From CAYYHA01 sp964471535 (GTDB lineage Bacteria; Myxococcota; Myxococcia; SLRQ01): a DNA stretch of 36,185 nucleotides. The notes beneath the pieces are model-generated. The model was not told the origin of the DNA and did no database searches. It was given only the letters and a program-made list of their open reading frames with translations. Of the stretch, positions 7,048 through 14,358 are shown one piece after another. A program made the position numbers and the translations under genes. Numbering within the stretch: the stretch's first letter is position 1; each line of letters begins with the position of its first letter. The stretch is taken from the NCBI GenBank assembly GCA_964471535.1, contig CAYYHA010000018.1, positions 1 to 36,185 on the forward strand, read 5' to 3'.

Positions 7048-8353
7048 AGGCTTGACGCAGCCTGCTGCGGAGATCCTCCAGGACGAGAGGAACCTGCTCC
7101 CCCGGCCCAAGGGGCACGGCAATGGCCGGGCCCCCGGGTCTCCGCAGGACCTGCCAGATCCCCTGCACCAGGGGGGCCTCCCAGACCTCTCCCCGCCGGG
7201 TGAGCATCACCACGACCTCCTCTCCGGGGACGAGCGGCCGAACACCAGCCACCGACTGCACCAGGCCGTCGAGCTCACCGCCGAGCTGCTCGAAGTGGGT
7301 GGTGAAGGGGCACTCGCCCTTGAAGCACTCGGCGGTGGCCAGCGTGACGCGGCTCATGATGAGGCCGCCCTCCCATCGCGCCTCCACGCCGAGCACGGTT
7401 CCGCGAAGGACGATCTCCGCCTCCCGAAAGTACTCCTCGACGGGCACGGAGGCGTGGCCCGCGGCATGGGCGAGCGCCGGGAGGGCGGCGAGGCAGAGAA
7501 CGCTCCCCCGGCGGGCAGCCCGCAAGGCAGCGCGGGCGCCGGCGCCCGGCCTGAGCTGGCGCGCAACGAGCCCTGCGAGGAGCAAGAGGAGCGCAAGGGG
7601 CGAGGCCGCACCCGACGCCTGGCTGCACCCGACCGCACCACCTTCGGTCGTGACGGGGCTCGTGAGTGCACCGCCCCCGCTGAGCTCACGGGCTTCCTCC
7701 TGTGCGGGCGCGGTCGCCGGGTAGAGGGCCGCGGCGCCCTGCCGGTCGTCCTCCGCAAGGTCCCGCATCCATACCTCGCCGTAGCCCGTCGTGGGCGCCA
7801 TGGTCACCCAGGGATCGATCTCGTTGTGCTCGAGGCCCAGCGCATGGCCCAGCTCGTGGGCGGCGACCGACTCCACGTCCGCGGGACCCCGACCGTCGCC
7901 GTCGCCGGCCACCGCATGCGCCAAGACGCGAAAGCGATGGCCGGCGGCGTTGAAGAGGATGTCGGCGTCGAGCAGCTCCCCGCTGACGTTGGAGAAGGTG
8001 CGCACGGTGATGGCCAGCGCACGGGGGTCGAAGCGCCAGCCGCGGCGCAAGAAGGCAATCACGTTCTCGTTCTCGGAGGGATGCTCGCGGTCGTACCCGA
8101 TGAACGGCTCGTCGACGTTCGCAGGACCGGGCCGCACCTGAACCGTGATCTGTGCCCCCTCGACAGCGCTCCAGGTGGCCGCCGCTCGCTCGAAGGCGGC
8201 AAGAGGCGCCTCGTCCGCGAACGCCGTGAACGAGACGGGGTCCCGTTGCCAGCGGACCGGCGTCCCGTCGTCCAGGGTCAGGAGCGCATAGGCCTGCGCG
8301 GCTCTGGGCGCGAAGAGCCCACCGAGGATGAGAAGCGACAGGAGCGAGCGCAT
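7022..8353 (-). CDS. Matrixin-type metalloprotease 3 fused in frame to a second secreted domain
   Basis: One open frame of 443 codons. Residues 1-20 are a signal peptide (MRSLLSLLILGGLFAPRAAQ). The matrixin domain follows, with zinc motif HELGHALGLEH at 166-176 and Met-turn candidate VTMAPTTGYG. At 243-270 comes what looks like a MYXO-CTERM-type end: GCSQASGAASPLALLLLLAG then VARQLRPG. Instead of stopping, the frame continues into RRGSVLCLAALPALAHA, which looks like a second signal peptide, and a domain (about 297-443) similar to the small secreted protein at 4288-4821. A TTG at 7525 (codon 277) could start that second part as a separate 167-residue protein, close to the 177 residues of its relative. 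The main start has AGGAGGGG about 5 nt upstream. The 3' end overlaps the convergent CPBP gene. Confidence 0.9.
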   Translation of the reverse strand: MRSLLSLLILGGLFAPRAAQAYALLTLDDGTPVRWQRDPVSFTAFADEAPLAAFERAAATWSAVEGAQITVQVRPGPANVDEPFIGYDREHPSENENVIAFLRRGWRFDPRALAITVRTFSNVSGELLDADILFNAAGHRFRVLAHAVAGDGDGRGPADVESVAAHELGHALGLEHNEIDPWVTMAPTTGYGEVWMRDLAEDDRQGAAALYPATAPAQEEARELSGGGALTSPVTTEGGAVGCSQASGAASPLALLLLLAGLVARQLRPGAGARAALRAARRGSVLCLAALPALAHAAGHASVPVEEYFREAEIVLRGTVLGVEARWEGGLIMSRVTLATAECFKGECPFTTHFEQLGGELDGLVQSVAGVRPLVPGEEVVVMLTRRGEVWEAPLVQGIWQVLRRPGGPAIAVPLGPGEQVPLVLEDLRSRLRQAFKEFARRR

Positions 8354-8501
8354 GCCCCTCCTCGGAGCACGCACCGTGCCAGGCGGTCGTTGGGCGCTGG
8401 GCTGCCGTGGAACCGCGAGTTTGCCCCCGACGACGGAGCCTTGGCTGGGTCGGCGGCGCACCCGCGGGTCCGTGCGGACCCAGCGAAGCAGGGGTCGCGC
8501 C

Positions 8502-8531
8502 TTGACCGTCGACCCGCTCGGTGGCTACAAC
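8502..8531 (+). promoter_or_regulatory. Sigma-70-type promoter P1 of the small exported protein gene
   Basis: TTGACC (8502-8507), an 18-bp spacer and TACAAC (8526-8531). The predicted transcript start is about 8538, one base before GTG at 8539, so the mRNA would be leaderless. The same geometry precedes pyrH and the PP2C gene in this window. Confidence 0.6.
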
Positions 8532-8538
8532 GCCTCGC

Positions 8539-9105
8539 GTGAACCGGGACATCGGCGTTGACACCCGACGGGGGCCTCACTATATAGCCGCCCTCGTGAT
8601 CTTGGTCGGCGTGTTCGCCACCCCGGCCTATGCAGCTGAATATCAGATCTACCTTGGCGCGACGCTGCCCAAATGGGCCAAGAAGATCGGTGAGCATCGC
8701 TTCCGGAGCCCCTGGGATTGGCACACCACGATGCGGTGGGTGCGAAAGACGTACCCCAATCGCGTGGAGTACCCGCGCATCCGGATCGTCAACCAACCGG
8801 GCATCAAGGCCATCCACCTCAAAAACGCCCGGCGGCACGGCGACTGGGAGGGGATGAACATCTACGAGCTCGAGGGCGGGGAGGTGCGCATCTACGTGCT
8901 GCCCCGCCAAGCCTCGAACGCTTCGCCGAAGGGCGCCCGGAGCGCATTGATGCCGCGACGCCATCCGGCGGGTACAACTCGGCGCCTGGAAGCGCGCACA
9001 ACACCTCGACCTGGCGTCGCCGAGCGAGACAGCCGGGCGCGGCCTGGGGTCTTCTGCCGAGGCACCTTGCGCCAAGGAACACTGGGTTCCTGGGGAATCG
9101 TCTAA
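8539..9105 (+). CDS. Small exported protein of unknown family; frame runs into tRNA-Gln
   Basis: Not recognised. From GTG 8539 the product begins MNRDIGVDTRRGPHY, then a hydrophobic core and a likely cleavage after TPAYA, giving a basic, aromatic-rich mature region (KWAKKIGEHRF, PWDWHTTMRWVRKTYP, GEVRIYVLPR). This part, up to about 8910, looks truly coding. The remaining ~65 codons are Arg/Pro/Ala-rich with looser third-position GC, and the TAA at 9103-9105 lies in the D-loop of tRNA-Gln, so the tail may come from a lost stop or a frameshift. Another frame has TGA at 8948. GTG 8539 sits 7 nt after a -10 box; a second promoter inside the gene (8558-8586) lies 9 nt before an in-frame GTG at 8596, within the signal-peptide core. 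Confidence 0.65.
   Translation: MNRDIGVDTRRGPHYIAALVILVGVFATPAYAAEYQIYLGATLPKWAKKIGEHRFRSPWDWHTTMRWVRKTYPNRVEYPRIRIVNQPGIKAIHLKNARRHGDWEGMNIYELEGGEVRIYVLPRQASNASPKGARSALMPRRHPAGTTRRLEARTTPRPGVAERDSRARPGVFCRGTLRQGTLGSWGIV
8558..8586 (+). promoter_or_regulatory. Strong sigma-70-type promoter P2 inside the exported protein gene
   Basis: TTGACA (8558-8563, perfect -35), a 17-bp spacer and TATATA (8581-8586). The predicted start is about 8593, 3 nt before the in-frame GTG at 8596. It may make a shorter form of the exported protein or drive the tRNA pair about 500 bp downstream, which has no clear promoter of its own. Confidence 0.6.
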
Positions 9106-9161
9106 CGGCAGGACGACGGGTTCTGGCCCCGTTAATCTAGGTTCGAATCCTAGTTCCCCAA
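9091..9161 (+). tRNA. tRNA-Gln (anticodon CTG)
   Basis: A full cloverleaf can be drawn: acceptor TGGGGAA / TTCCCCA, D-arm from GTC to GAC with loop TAACGGCAG, anticodon stem ACGGG / CCCGT with loop TTCTGGC (anticodon CTG, reads CAG), variable TAAT, and T-arm CTAGG-TTCGAAT-CCTAG. The discriminator is A9161, and CCA is not encoded. The 71-nt length is normal. The 5' end overlaps the last 15 bases of the upstream reading frame. Confidence 0.96.
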
Positions 9162-9202
9162 CACCGCTTCCCAATCCCCCAAGAGATCCATCGAACGCAA
9201 GC

Positions 9203-9274
9203 GGCCCCTTCGTCTAGTGGTTAGGACGTCGGCCTCTCACGCCGAAAACATGGGTTCGAATCCCGTAGGGGTCA
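9203..9274 (+). tRNA. tRNA-Glu (anticodon CTC)
   Basis: Cloverleaf with acceptor GGCCCCT / AGGGGTC (one G-U pair), anticodon stem TCGGC / GCCGA, loop CTCTCAC (anticodon CTC, reads GAG) and T-loop TTCGAAT. The discriminator is A9274, and CCA is not encoded. It lies 41 nt downstream of tRNA-Gln on the same strand and is probably cotranscribed with it. Confidence 0.96.
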
Positions 9275-9280
9275 TGCGAG

Positions 9281-9313
9281 CCCCCGGTTCGGGCGATGTG
9301 CCCGGGCCGGGGG
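9281..9313 (+). terminator. Terminator-like hairpin after the tRNA pair
   Basis: CCCCCGG (9281-9287) pairs with CCGGGGG (9307-9313), and CGGGC (9290-9294) with GCCCG (9300-9304), around a 5-nt loop. It starts 6 nt after tRNA-Glu and is followed by a mixed T-containing tract rather than a clean run of T, so termination strength is uncertain. Confidence 0.65.
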
Positions 9314-9361
9314 TTCGTCCGTTCCGTCCTGACTCCCTCCAGCGCGTGACGGAGCTGCAGG

Positions 9362-10576
9362 GTGGGTGAGAGCCGGCGTGGCCGCCCGGCGCGACCGGGC
9401 GCGTCCGCGCGCAGCGGAGCGGGCCGGGGTCTCGCTGCCGGGACCGCCCTTCGGCGACGCAGCCGCGTGCCCGGGGGTGGCGAGCCCTCGGCCTGGGCGG
9501 CAGCCCGGGCCACGGCCAAGATCGAATGGGATCTCACCGTCACCGATCCGGCGGCGGTGGGGCTCTCCCCGGACCCCGCGCCGGCGCTGGCACGGGCGGC
9601 GCGTCTGCCCTACCACCCGGACCCGCAGGGGCTCCCGGCGGCGCGGCGGGCCATCGCAGAGGCGCTGCCGGGCGCCGACCCCGATCGCCTGGTTCTGGCC
9701 GCGTCCACCAGCGAGGGCTACGCCTGGTTGTTCAAGCTCCTCCTCGAACCCGGCGAGCCCGTCGCCGTGCCGAGGCCCGCCTACCCGCTGGTGGATCTCC
9801 TGGCCCAGGTGGAGGGTGTGGAGCCGAGACCCTACAGCCTCTACTACGACGGGACCTGGCACGTCGCCCTCGCGGAAATCGAGGAGTCCCTCGCCGCCGG
9901 CGCCCGCGCCGTGGTGGTGGTGCATCCCAGCAACCCGGTGGGGGCCACCGTCCGGGGTGAGGCGCGACGACAGCTCGTCGAGCGGGTCGCCGCCCACGAC
10001 GCGGCCCTCATCGTCGACGAGGTCTTCCTCGACACCACCCGCGCGCCCTCCTTCGTCGGCGAAGCGGGCTGCGACACCTTCGTCCTCTCGGGCCTCTCGA
10101 AGCTCTGCGCCCTACCTGGGGTGAAGCTGGCATGGATCCATCTCTCCGGGCCCCACGCGGAGGCCTACCTGGAGCAGCTCCTGTGGATCGCCGACACCTT
10201 CCTCTCGGTCTCCGCGCCGGTGCAGCACGCCGCCCCCGAGCTGCTCGCGCTGCGTGGCCGCGTGCAGCGCGGGATTGCCCGGCGCCTCGCGAGCAATCGA
10301 GGGACGCTCCGACGCCTGCGGGGTGAGTCGGCGTGCTGGGACGTCGTCTCGGAGGCGGCGGGCTGGTATGCCGTGCTCCGCCTCCCGGCCCTGCGGACGA
10401 GCGCCGAGTGGGCCGTCGATCTCCTCGAGACCGGCGTGGCCGTCCACCCCGGCGAGTTCTATGGCCTCGAGGAATGCCACCTGGTCGCAAGCCTGCTGCC
10501 GCCACCGGAGGTATTCGCAGCCGGCATGCGACGGGTCGCAGAGCAGGTGGAGGGACGGACGACCCGGGCCGGATGA
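9362..10576 (+). CDS. PLP-dependent aminotransferase, class I/II
   Basis: A fold-type I aminotransferase of 404 residues that would move an amino group between an amino acid and a 2-oxo acid using pyridoxal phosphate. Visible marks are YHPDPQGLPAARRAIAEAL (about 81-99), the cofactor-binding stretch ASTSEGYAWLFKLL, the HPSNPVGATV turn, IVDEVFLDT with the Asp that contacts the pyridine ring, and the Schiff-base Lys247 in SGLSKLCALPGVKL. The C-terminal small domain ends near LLPPPEVFAAGMRRV. GTG 9362 has GGAG 7 nt upstream, but the first ~35 residues are Arg/Gly/Ala-rich and unlike the family, so a later start is possible. The substrate cannot be told. It is convergent with the lipoprotein gene; only 21 nt separate them. 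Confidence 0.9.
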   Translation: MGESRRGRPARPGASARSGAGRGLAAGTALRRRSRVPGGGEPSAWAAARATAKIEWDLTVTDPAAVGLSPDPAPALARAARLPYHPDPQGLPAARRAIAEALPGADPDRLVLAASTSEGYAWLFKLLLEPGEPVAVPRPAYPLVDLLAQVEGVEPRPYSLYYDGTWHVALAEIEESLAAGARAVVVVHPSNPVGATVRGEARRQLVERVAAHDAALIVDEVFLDTTRAPSFVGEAGCDTFVLSGLSKLCALPGVKLAWIHLSGPHAEAYLEQLLWIADTFLSVSAPVQHAAPELLALRGRVQRGIARRLASNRGTLRRLRGESACWDVVSEAAGWYAVLRLPALRTSAEWAVDLLETGVAVHPGEFYGLEECHLVASLLPPPEVFAAGMRRVAEQVEGRTTRAG

Positions 10577-10597
10577 GTCCGCGCCCCGCCGGGTGCC

Positions 10598-13045
10598 TCA
10601 CGGCCCCGAGTAGGCCGAGGAGCGGCGCACGTCTCCTCCCAACTGGTACCAGCCCTGGGGTCCGAACGCGTCGTCGGTGATGAAGGCGTAGAGGCCACTT
10701 TGGCTCGCAAGGAAGACGTAGCCGGCAACGGGAACGGGGACCGATTCCGGCTCCATCCGTCCCAGGCCATCGTCGCCCAAGGGCGGCCACGCCCAGCCCC
10801 AGGAGAGCTGCCCGCCGCCATCGAGGAACGCGGTCTGCAGGCGCTCGAGTCCGCCGCTGTTTACCACCGCGAAGAGGCGCCGCGTCCCGCCCGTCGACAA
10901 GGACAGAAGCGCTCCATCCACATCCAGCTCCGAGGCGGCCCCATCGAGATTTTGGTAGGCGATGGTGGCAGCGCTGCCCAAGATCACGGCGCCATCCGGC
11001 CAGAGGGATCGCAGGGGCAAGCGAACGTGCTCAGTCCTGTTCTGCAGCAGCATCACCCGCGTGGGCATGCCAGTTTCCCAAGGGAGCTGGAGTAGAGAGG
11101 CAACGCCGCCCTCGACCACCGCGAAGTAGATCCCGTTCTCATCTGCCGCAACATCGCTGGTCCGCGTCCAGGCGGGCAAGAGATTTGGCGGTGGGTCGGT
11201 TCCGCACTGCCACGTGTCCGGCCCGGTCCGCATTCCGCTGCAGAAGAAGTGATGGGCGTGCCCGGCGCCCACCACCCAAATGTCGTAGCGCTCTGCCATG
11301 GGCGTCACGATGCTTCGGCGCGAGACCACCTGCGCCGGCGCCACGAAGGCGCCACTCCCGGTGACCGCAAGGGGCTGCGCGGGGGCCCCATCCCTCAGCT
11401 CCCGGAGATCGTAGAGTCCCAGGGTGCCGACAGGCGTTCCGAGAGGGTCCACGTTGCCCGCGACCACGATGGAGTCCCCCTGCACACTTGGGAGGGACAC
11501 GAAGGTGGCGGCACCTGGGTCCGCCAGGAATGCGAGCTGCGCATTGCCCGCCGCATCCACGATGAGATCGGCGAGCCGCCCGTCGTGGCAGAGCGCGAAG
11601 ATGTGGTCCCGCCGGTTGGAATCGCGGGCCACGGCGGGACCCGCCTGGACCGTGCAGCCGTCGATCGATCCGAGGATCTGCGGGTCGCCTCCAAAACGGC
11701 CCTGGCCATGGTAGCTCGTCGCGACCACCTGGGCGCCATTGGGACCGCCGTCGAGGAGCAGGTAGAGGCGCTGGCTGCCCGATCCCTCGTCGATGGCCGC
11801 CGGGCCGTGGACGCTGGCCGCACCGAGGGACCCCAGCGGCAGGGACCCGCCATCCCGATGGATGGTGAGGGAGCCCAAGGGCAGCTCCGCCGCGTTCCCG
11901 AATGCGTCGGAAACACGGACGAGGACCTCGTAGTCTTGGCTGAAGCCGGGGAGCTCGGGAGGCTGTGGCCCGAGGCTGCCGGCCTGCAGCGAACGGCCGG
12001 GGATCGTTGCCGTCCAGACGGCAGTCGACGGATCCTGGGCGACGGGGATCACATAGTCGGATCCACCGCGCCTGCCCCCCACGAGGACCAGCTCGACCGA
12101 TGCGGCCGGCTCATCGAACGTAAGTTTGAGGTCGAGATCCCGATCTCGAGGCACTGCGTACGGCAGGCTTGGAACCACCTCGCTCAGGTTCGGTGGCTGG
12201 AGATCCACTTCGATCAGAAGCACCTTCCGAACGGCGTTCCCAACCGCATCCTCCGCCCGCGCCGAGAGCTTCCACTCACCGGACGGGTCGTTTTTCTTTA
12301 CCTCGAGCACTGCGTTGCATGGAGACCCCGAGCACTCCGCCAGCCTCTCCTCCGTCTCACCGGGCCTCTTGACCGTCACCAGGAGTGACGCGAGGCCCGA
12401 CGCGGTGTCCGTCGTTTCGACCTGGACCCCAACCTTTCCGGCTCCCACGACCGTACCTGGCAGAGGCGAGACCCAGGTCACGGCGGGAGCCTCGGTATCG
12501 ACCTGCACCATCCGGCTGTCGGACGCCTCCGCATCACCGTCGACGGCCCGCAGCACCACATCGTGCCGCCCGTCGGTCAAGGTGAGAAGACAGGAAAAGA
12601 CGCCCTCCCCTTCCGGGTCCGCAGCGACCGAGTCGCCGCCATCCACCTCGCAGGTGACCGTAGGATTCGACCCGGCGGGGTGGGAAACGAGCCCCCGGAC
12701 CTCCACATCGGCCCCGAGCCATTCATCTGCCGCGCCGGTCGGCGAGAGGATCTGTACCGCAAGCGAACCGACGCACTCGCCGCCCTCACACACCGACGAC
12801 CCCGGGCACCCCTCGGGACAGGGGCCGATCCCACCGTCGGAGGTGAGGTTGCCGTCAGGGAGGTAGCAGATCCCGTCACACACGTACCCCGGCCCAAAGG
12901 TCTGCTCACAGTAGCTGGCACCCTTACCCTCGCACTCGAGGTCCTTCCCATGGAACGCGACCTGCGTGCTGCATCCGATGAGGCCGGCAGCCAGCACGAC
13001 GGCTGCGCTCGGCAGACGAAGCACGAACGAACGTTCATCTCTCAT
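10598..13045 (-). CDS. Large lipoprotein with Ig-like and PQQ/beta-propeller-like repeats
   Basis: An 815-residue predicted lipoprotein. The lipobox LIGC gives lipidated Cys25. A Cys-rich segment follows (about 37-92, with CEQTFGPGYVC and CPEGCPGSSVCEGGEC), then two or three Ig-like modules (VQILSPTG, VTWVSPLPGTVV, EVVPSLPYAVPRDRDLDLKL). From about residue 400 to the end are repeating strands of the PQQ/propeller kind (GAASVHGPAAIDEG, QAGPAVARDSN, closing GWYQLGGDVRRSSAYSGP), the usual last blade of such proteins. It may bind a protein or glycan at the cell surface; no catalytic motif is seen. The start is supported by AGGAGGGG 4-5 nt upstream. A weak promoter candidate lies at 13154-13184, so it may be expressed apart from the Cys-rich lipoprotein gene upstream. 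Confidence 0.87.
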   Translation of the reverse strand: MRDERSFVLRLPSAAVVLAAGLIGCSTQVAFHGKDLECEGKGASYCEQTFGPGYVCDGICYLPDGNLTSDGGIGPCPEGCPGSSVCEGGECVGSLAVQILSPTGAADEWLGADVEVRGLVSHPAGSNPTVTCEVDGGDSVAADPEGEGVFSCLLTLTDGRHDVVLRAVDGDAEASDSRMVQVDTEAPAVTWVSPLPGTVVGAGKVGVQVETTDTASGLASLLVTVKRPGETEERLAECSGSPCNAVLEVKKNDPSGEWKLSARAEDAVGNAVRKVLLIEVDLQPPNLSEVVPSLPYAVPRDRDLDLKLTFDEPAASVELVLVGGRRGGSDYVIPVAQDPSTAVWTATIPGRSLQAGSLGPQPPELPGFSQDYEVLVRVSDAFGNAAELPLGSLTIHRDGGSLPLGSLGAASVHGPAAIDEGSGSQRLYLLLDGGPNGAQVVATSYHGQGRFGGDPQILGSIDGCTVQAGPAVARDSNRRDHIFALCHDGRLADLIVDAAGNAQLAFLADPGAATFVSLPSVQGDSIVVAGNVDPLGTPVGTLGLYDLRELRDGAPAQPLAVTGSGAFVAPAQVVSRRSIVTPMAERYDIWVVGAGHAHHFFCSGMRTGPDTWQCGTDPPPNLLPAWTRTSDVAADENGIYFAVVEGGVASLLQLPWETGMPTRVMLLQNRTEHVRLPLRSLWPDGAVILGSAATIAYQNLDGAASELDVDGALLSLSTGGTRRLFAVVNSGGLERLQTAFLDGGGQLSWGWAWPPLGDDGLGRMEPESVPVPVAGYVFLASQSGLYAFITDDAFGPQGWYQLGGDVRRSSAYSGP

Positions 13046-13153
13046 GGGCCCCTCCTGGCACGCTCATCGGCACGATGCGCACCGACATCTCGGGCTTGGG
13101 TGATGGGCACCCGCGCCCGCCGGAACCTACGCCGCCGTCTCCTCCCACCTCCA

Positions 13154-13184
13154 GCTTAGCACCCCCGCGGCGCCATGTTCCAAT
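13154..13184 (-). promoter_or_regulatory. Weak promoter candidate for the large lipoprotein gene
   Basis: On the minus strand TTGGAA (13179-13184), a 19-bp spacer and TAAGCT (13154-13159) with TGC in front, giving an extended -10. The spacer is long and the boxes are poor matches. The 179-nt gap 13046-13224 otherwise holds only the ribosome site next to 13045. Confidence 0.3.
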
Positions 13185-13224
13185 CGCGACCCACGGGGTG
13201 ACCGAAGCAGCGCACCGCGCCTCT

Positions 13225-14358
13225 CTAGAGCCCCAGATCGAGACAGACCCGGCTGGTCGCCTCGCAGGTGGTGGGAGGGCCGCAGTCGGCCTCGTCTCGG
13301 CAGGGACGCGCGCACACCGTCTCACCAACGCGCGCATTCTGTACGCAAAGCGGCGCGTCGGTACCGCACTGCGGTGCGGGGCGATCCGGAACCTCGACAG
13401 CGCACACGGCCCCCAAGGTGGGGAGGCTGCCGCAGACAGGGACGACATCGACCACCGGTGGGTCGACGCTGCCGAAGCTCACAGGCGCCGAGACACAGGC
13501 CTCGTCGCAATCCCCCGCCACGGCACACGGCGCCGAGCAGAGCATGGTCCCGCCGGTACGGGGCAGGCAGAGCCCGGAGCGGCAATCACCGGGCCCAGTG
13601 CATCCCTGCCCCACAGCCCCTAGCCCCAAGGGCTCCATGCACACAGCGGTCAGCCCCACTTGGAAGCCCGGCCCGTCGCGATTGGGATCGGCCGGCCAGC
13701 CGAGATAGGCGCAGCTGAAGTCCCCGCCCGGATCCACGCAGTCGCGCTCACTGGTGCACGGCGTGAGCCCTCGGGGGGCACAGACCTTGCGCACCACGGG
13801 AGCACCACCCGCGCCTCCGGAGGTGAAGCCGGCGTTCACGCACACCGCTTCGTCGCCACAGGCGTCACAGTCGGCGAAATCCACAGGCAGTGCGAGGCAC
13901 ACCCCCTGTGCCTGCGTGCCTCCGACGGAGATCATGCAGACACACTCGGCGCGACCGTCCACACAGGCGGGCAGCAGGCCGGCACAGTCCGAATCGCTGC
14001 CGCACGGTCCTCCGAGGACCCCATCGGACAGGGGCTGACATCCGACGCCGTCCACGCACACCTCGCCGAGCCCACACACCGCAACCTGACAAACCGGGAC
14101 ACACGCGCCGTCGTACTCCCGTTCCCCGGGCTGGCACCGCGGCCCTCCGTCTTCGGTGCCTCCATCCCCACCGCCGTCCGCCGAGCCTTCTTGAACACAC
14201 ACGCCGCCTACACAGCGGTAACCATCGAGACAGCGCCCGGCGTCGTCGCACGGGTGCCCACGTACCGCATCGAGGTCCAGCAGAAAGGAGCAGCCTAGCG
14301 GGGCGAGGCCTGCAACGAGCAGCAACCTCAGAGCCCTGTTGGCGTGCCGGCCTGCCAT
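13225..14358 (-). CDS. Cys-rich lipoprotein
   Basis: A 377-residue predicted lipoprotein. Signal MAGRHANRALRLLLVAGLAP with lipobox LGC gives lipidated Cys23. The mature protein carries roughly 50 Cys in recurring units such as CGSDSDCAGLLPAC, CTSERDCVDPGGDFSC, CTGPGDCRSGLC and CRDEADCGPPTTC, a disulfide-rich EGF/Dickkopf-like spacing common in myxobacterial surface proteins. A flexible Gly/Asp-rich linker (ADGGGDGGTEDGG) follows the first Cys group. The same C-x3-DC-x-G-x-C unit occurs in matrixin 1 at 2310. The ATG follows the TAG of the PEGA gene with no gap, so the two are probably coupled. No enzymatic motif; a binding or structural surface role is guesswork. Confidence 0.87.
   Translation of the reverse strand: MAGRHANRALRLLLVAGLAPLGCSFLLDLDAVRGHPCDDAGRCLDGYRCVGGVCVQEGSADGGGDGGTEDGGPRCQPGEREYDGACVPVCQVAVCGLGEVCVDGVGCQPLSDGVLGGPCGSDSDCAGLLPACVDGRAECVCMISVGGTQAQGVCLALPVDFADCDACGDEAVCVNAGFTSGGAGGAPVVRKVCAPRGLTPCTSERDCVDPGGDFSCAYLGWPADPNRDGPGFQVGLTAVCMEPLGLGAVGQGCTGPGDCRSGLCLPRTGGTMLCSAPCAVAGDCDEACVSAPVSFGSVDPPVVDVVPVCGSLPTLGAVCAVEVPDRPAPQCGTDAPLCVQNARVGETVCARPCRDEADCGPPTTCEATSRVCLDLGL

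Noticed and set aside
8947..8978. TTGATG and TACAAC as a promoter for the tRNA pair
   Set aside because: The spacer is 20 bp and the predicted start lies over 100 nt before tRNA-Gln; too weak to list as a feature.
9281..9313. The GC-rich inverted repeat as an attachment site for an element next to a tRNA
   Set aside because: No repeat of a tRNA 3' end, integrase or mobile gene is present; a transcription end is simpler.
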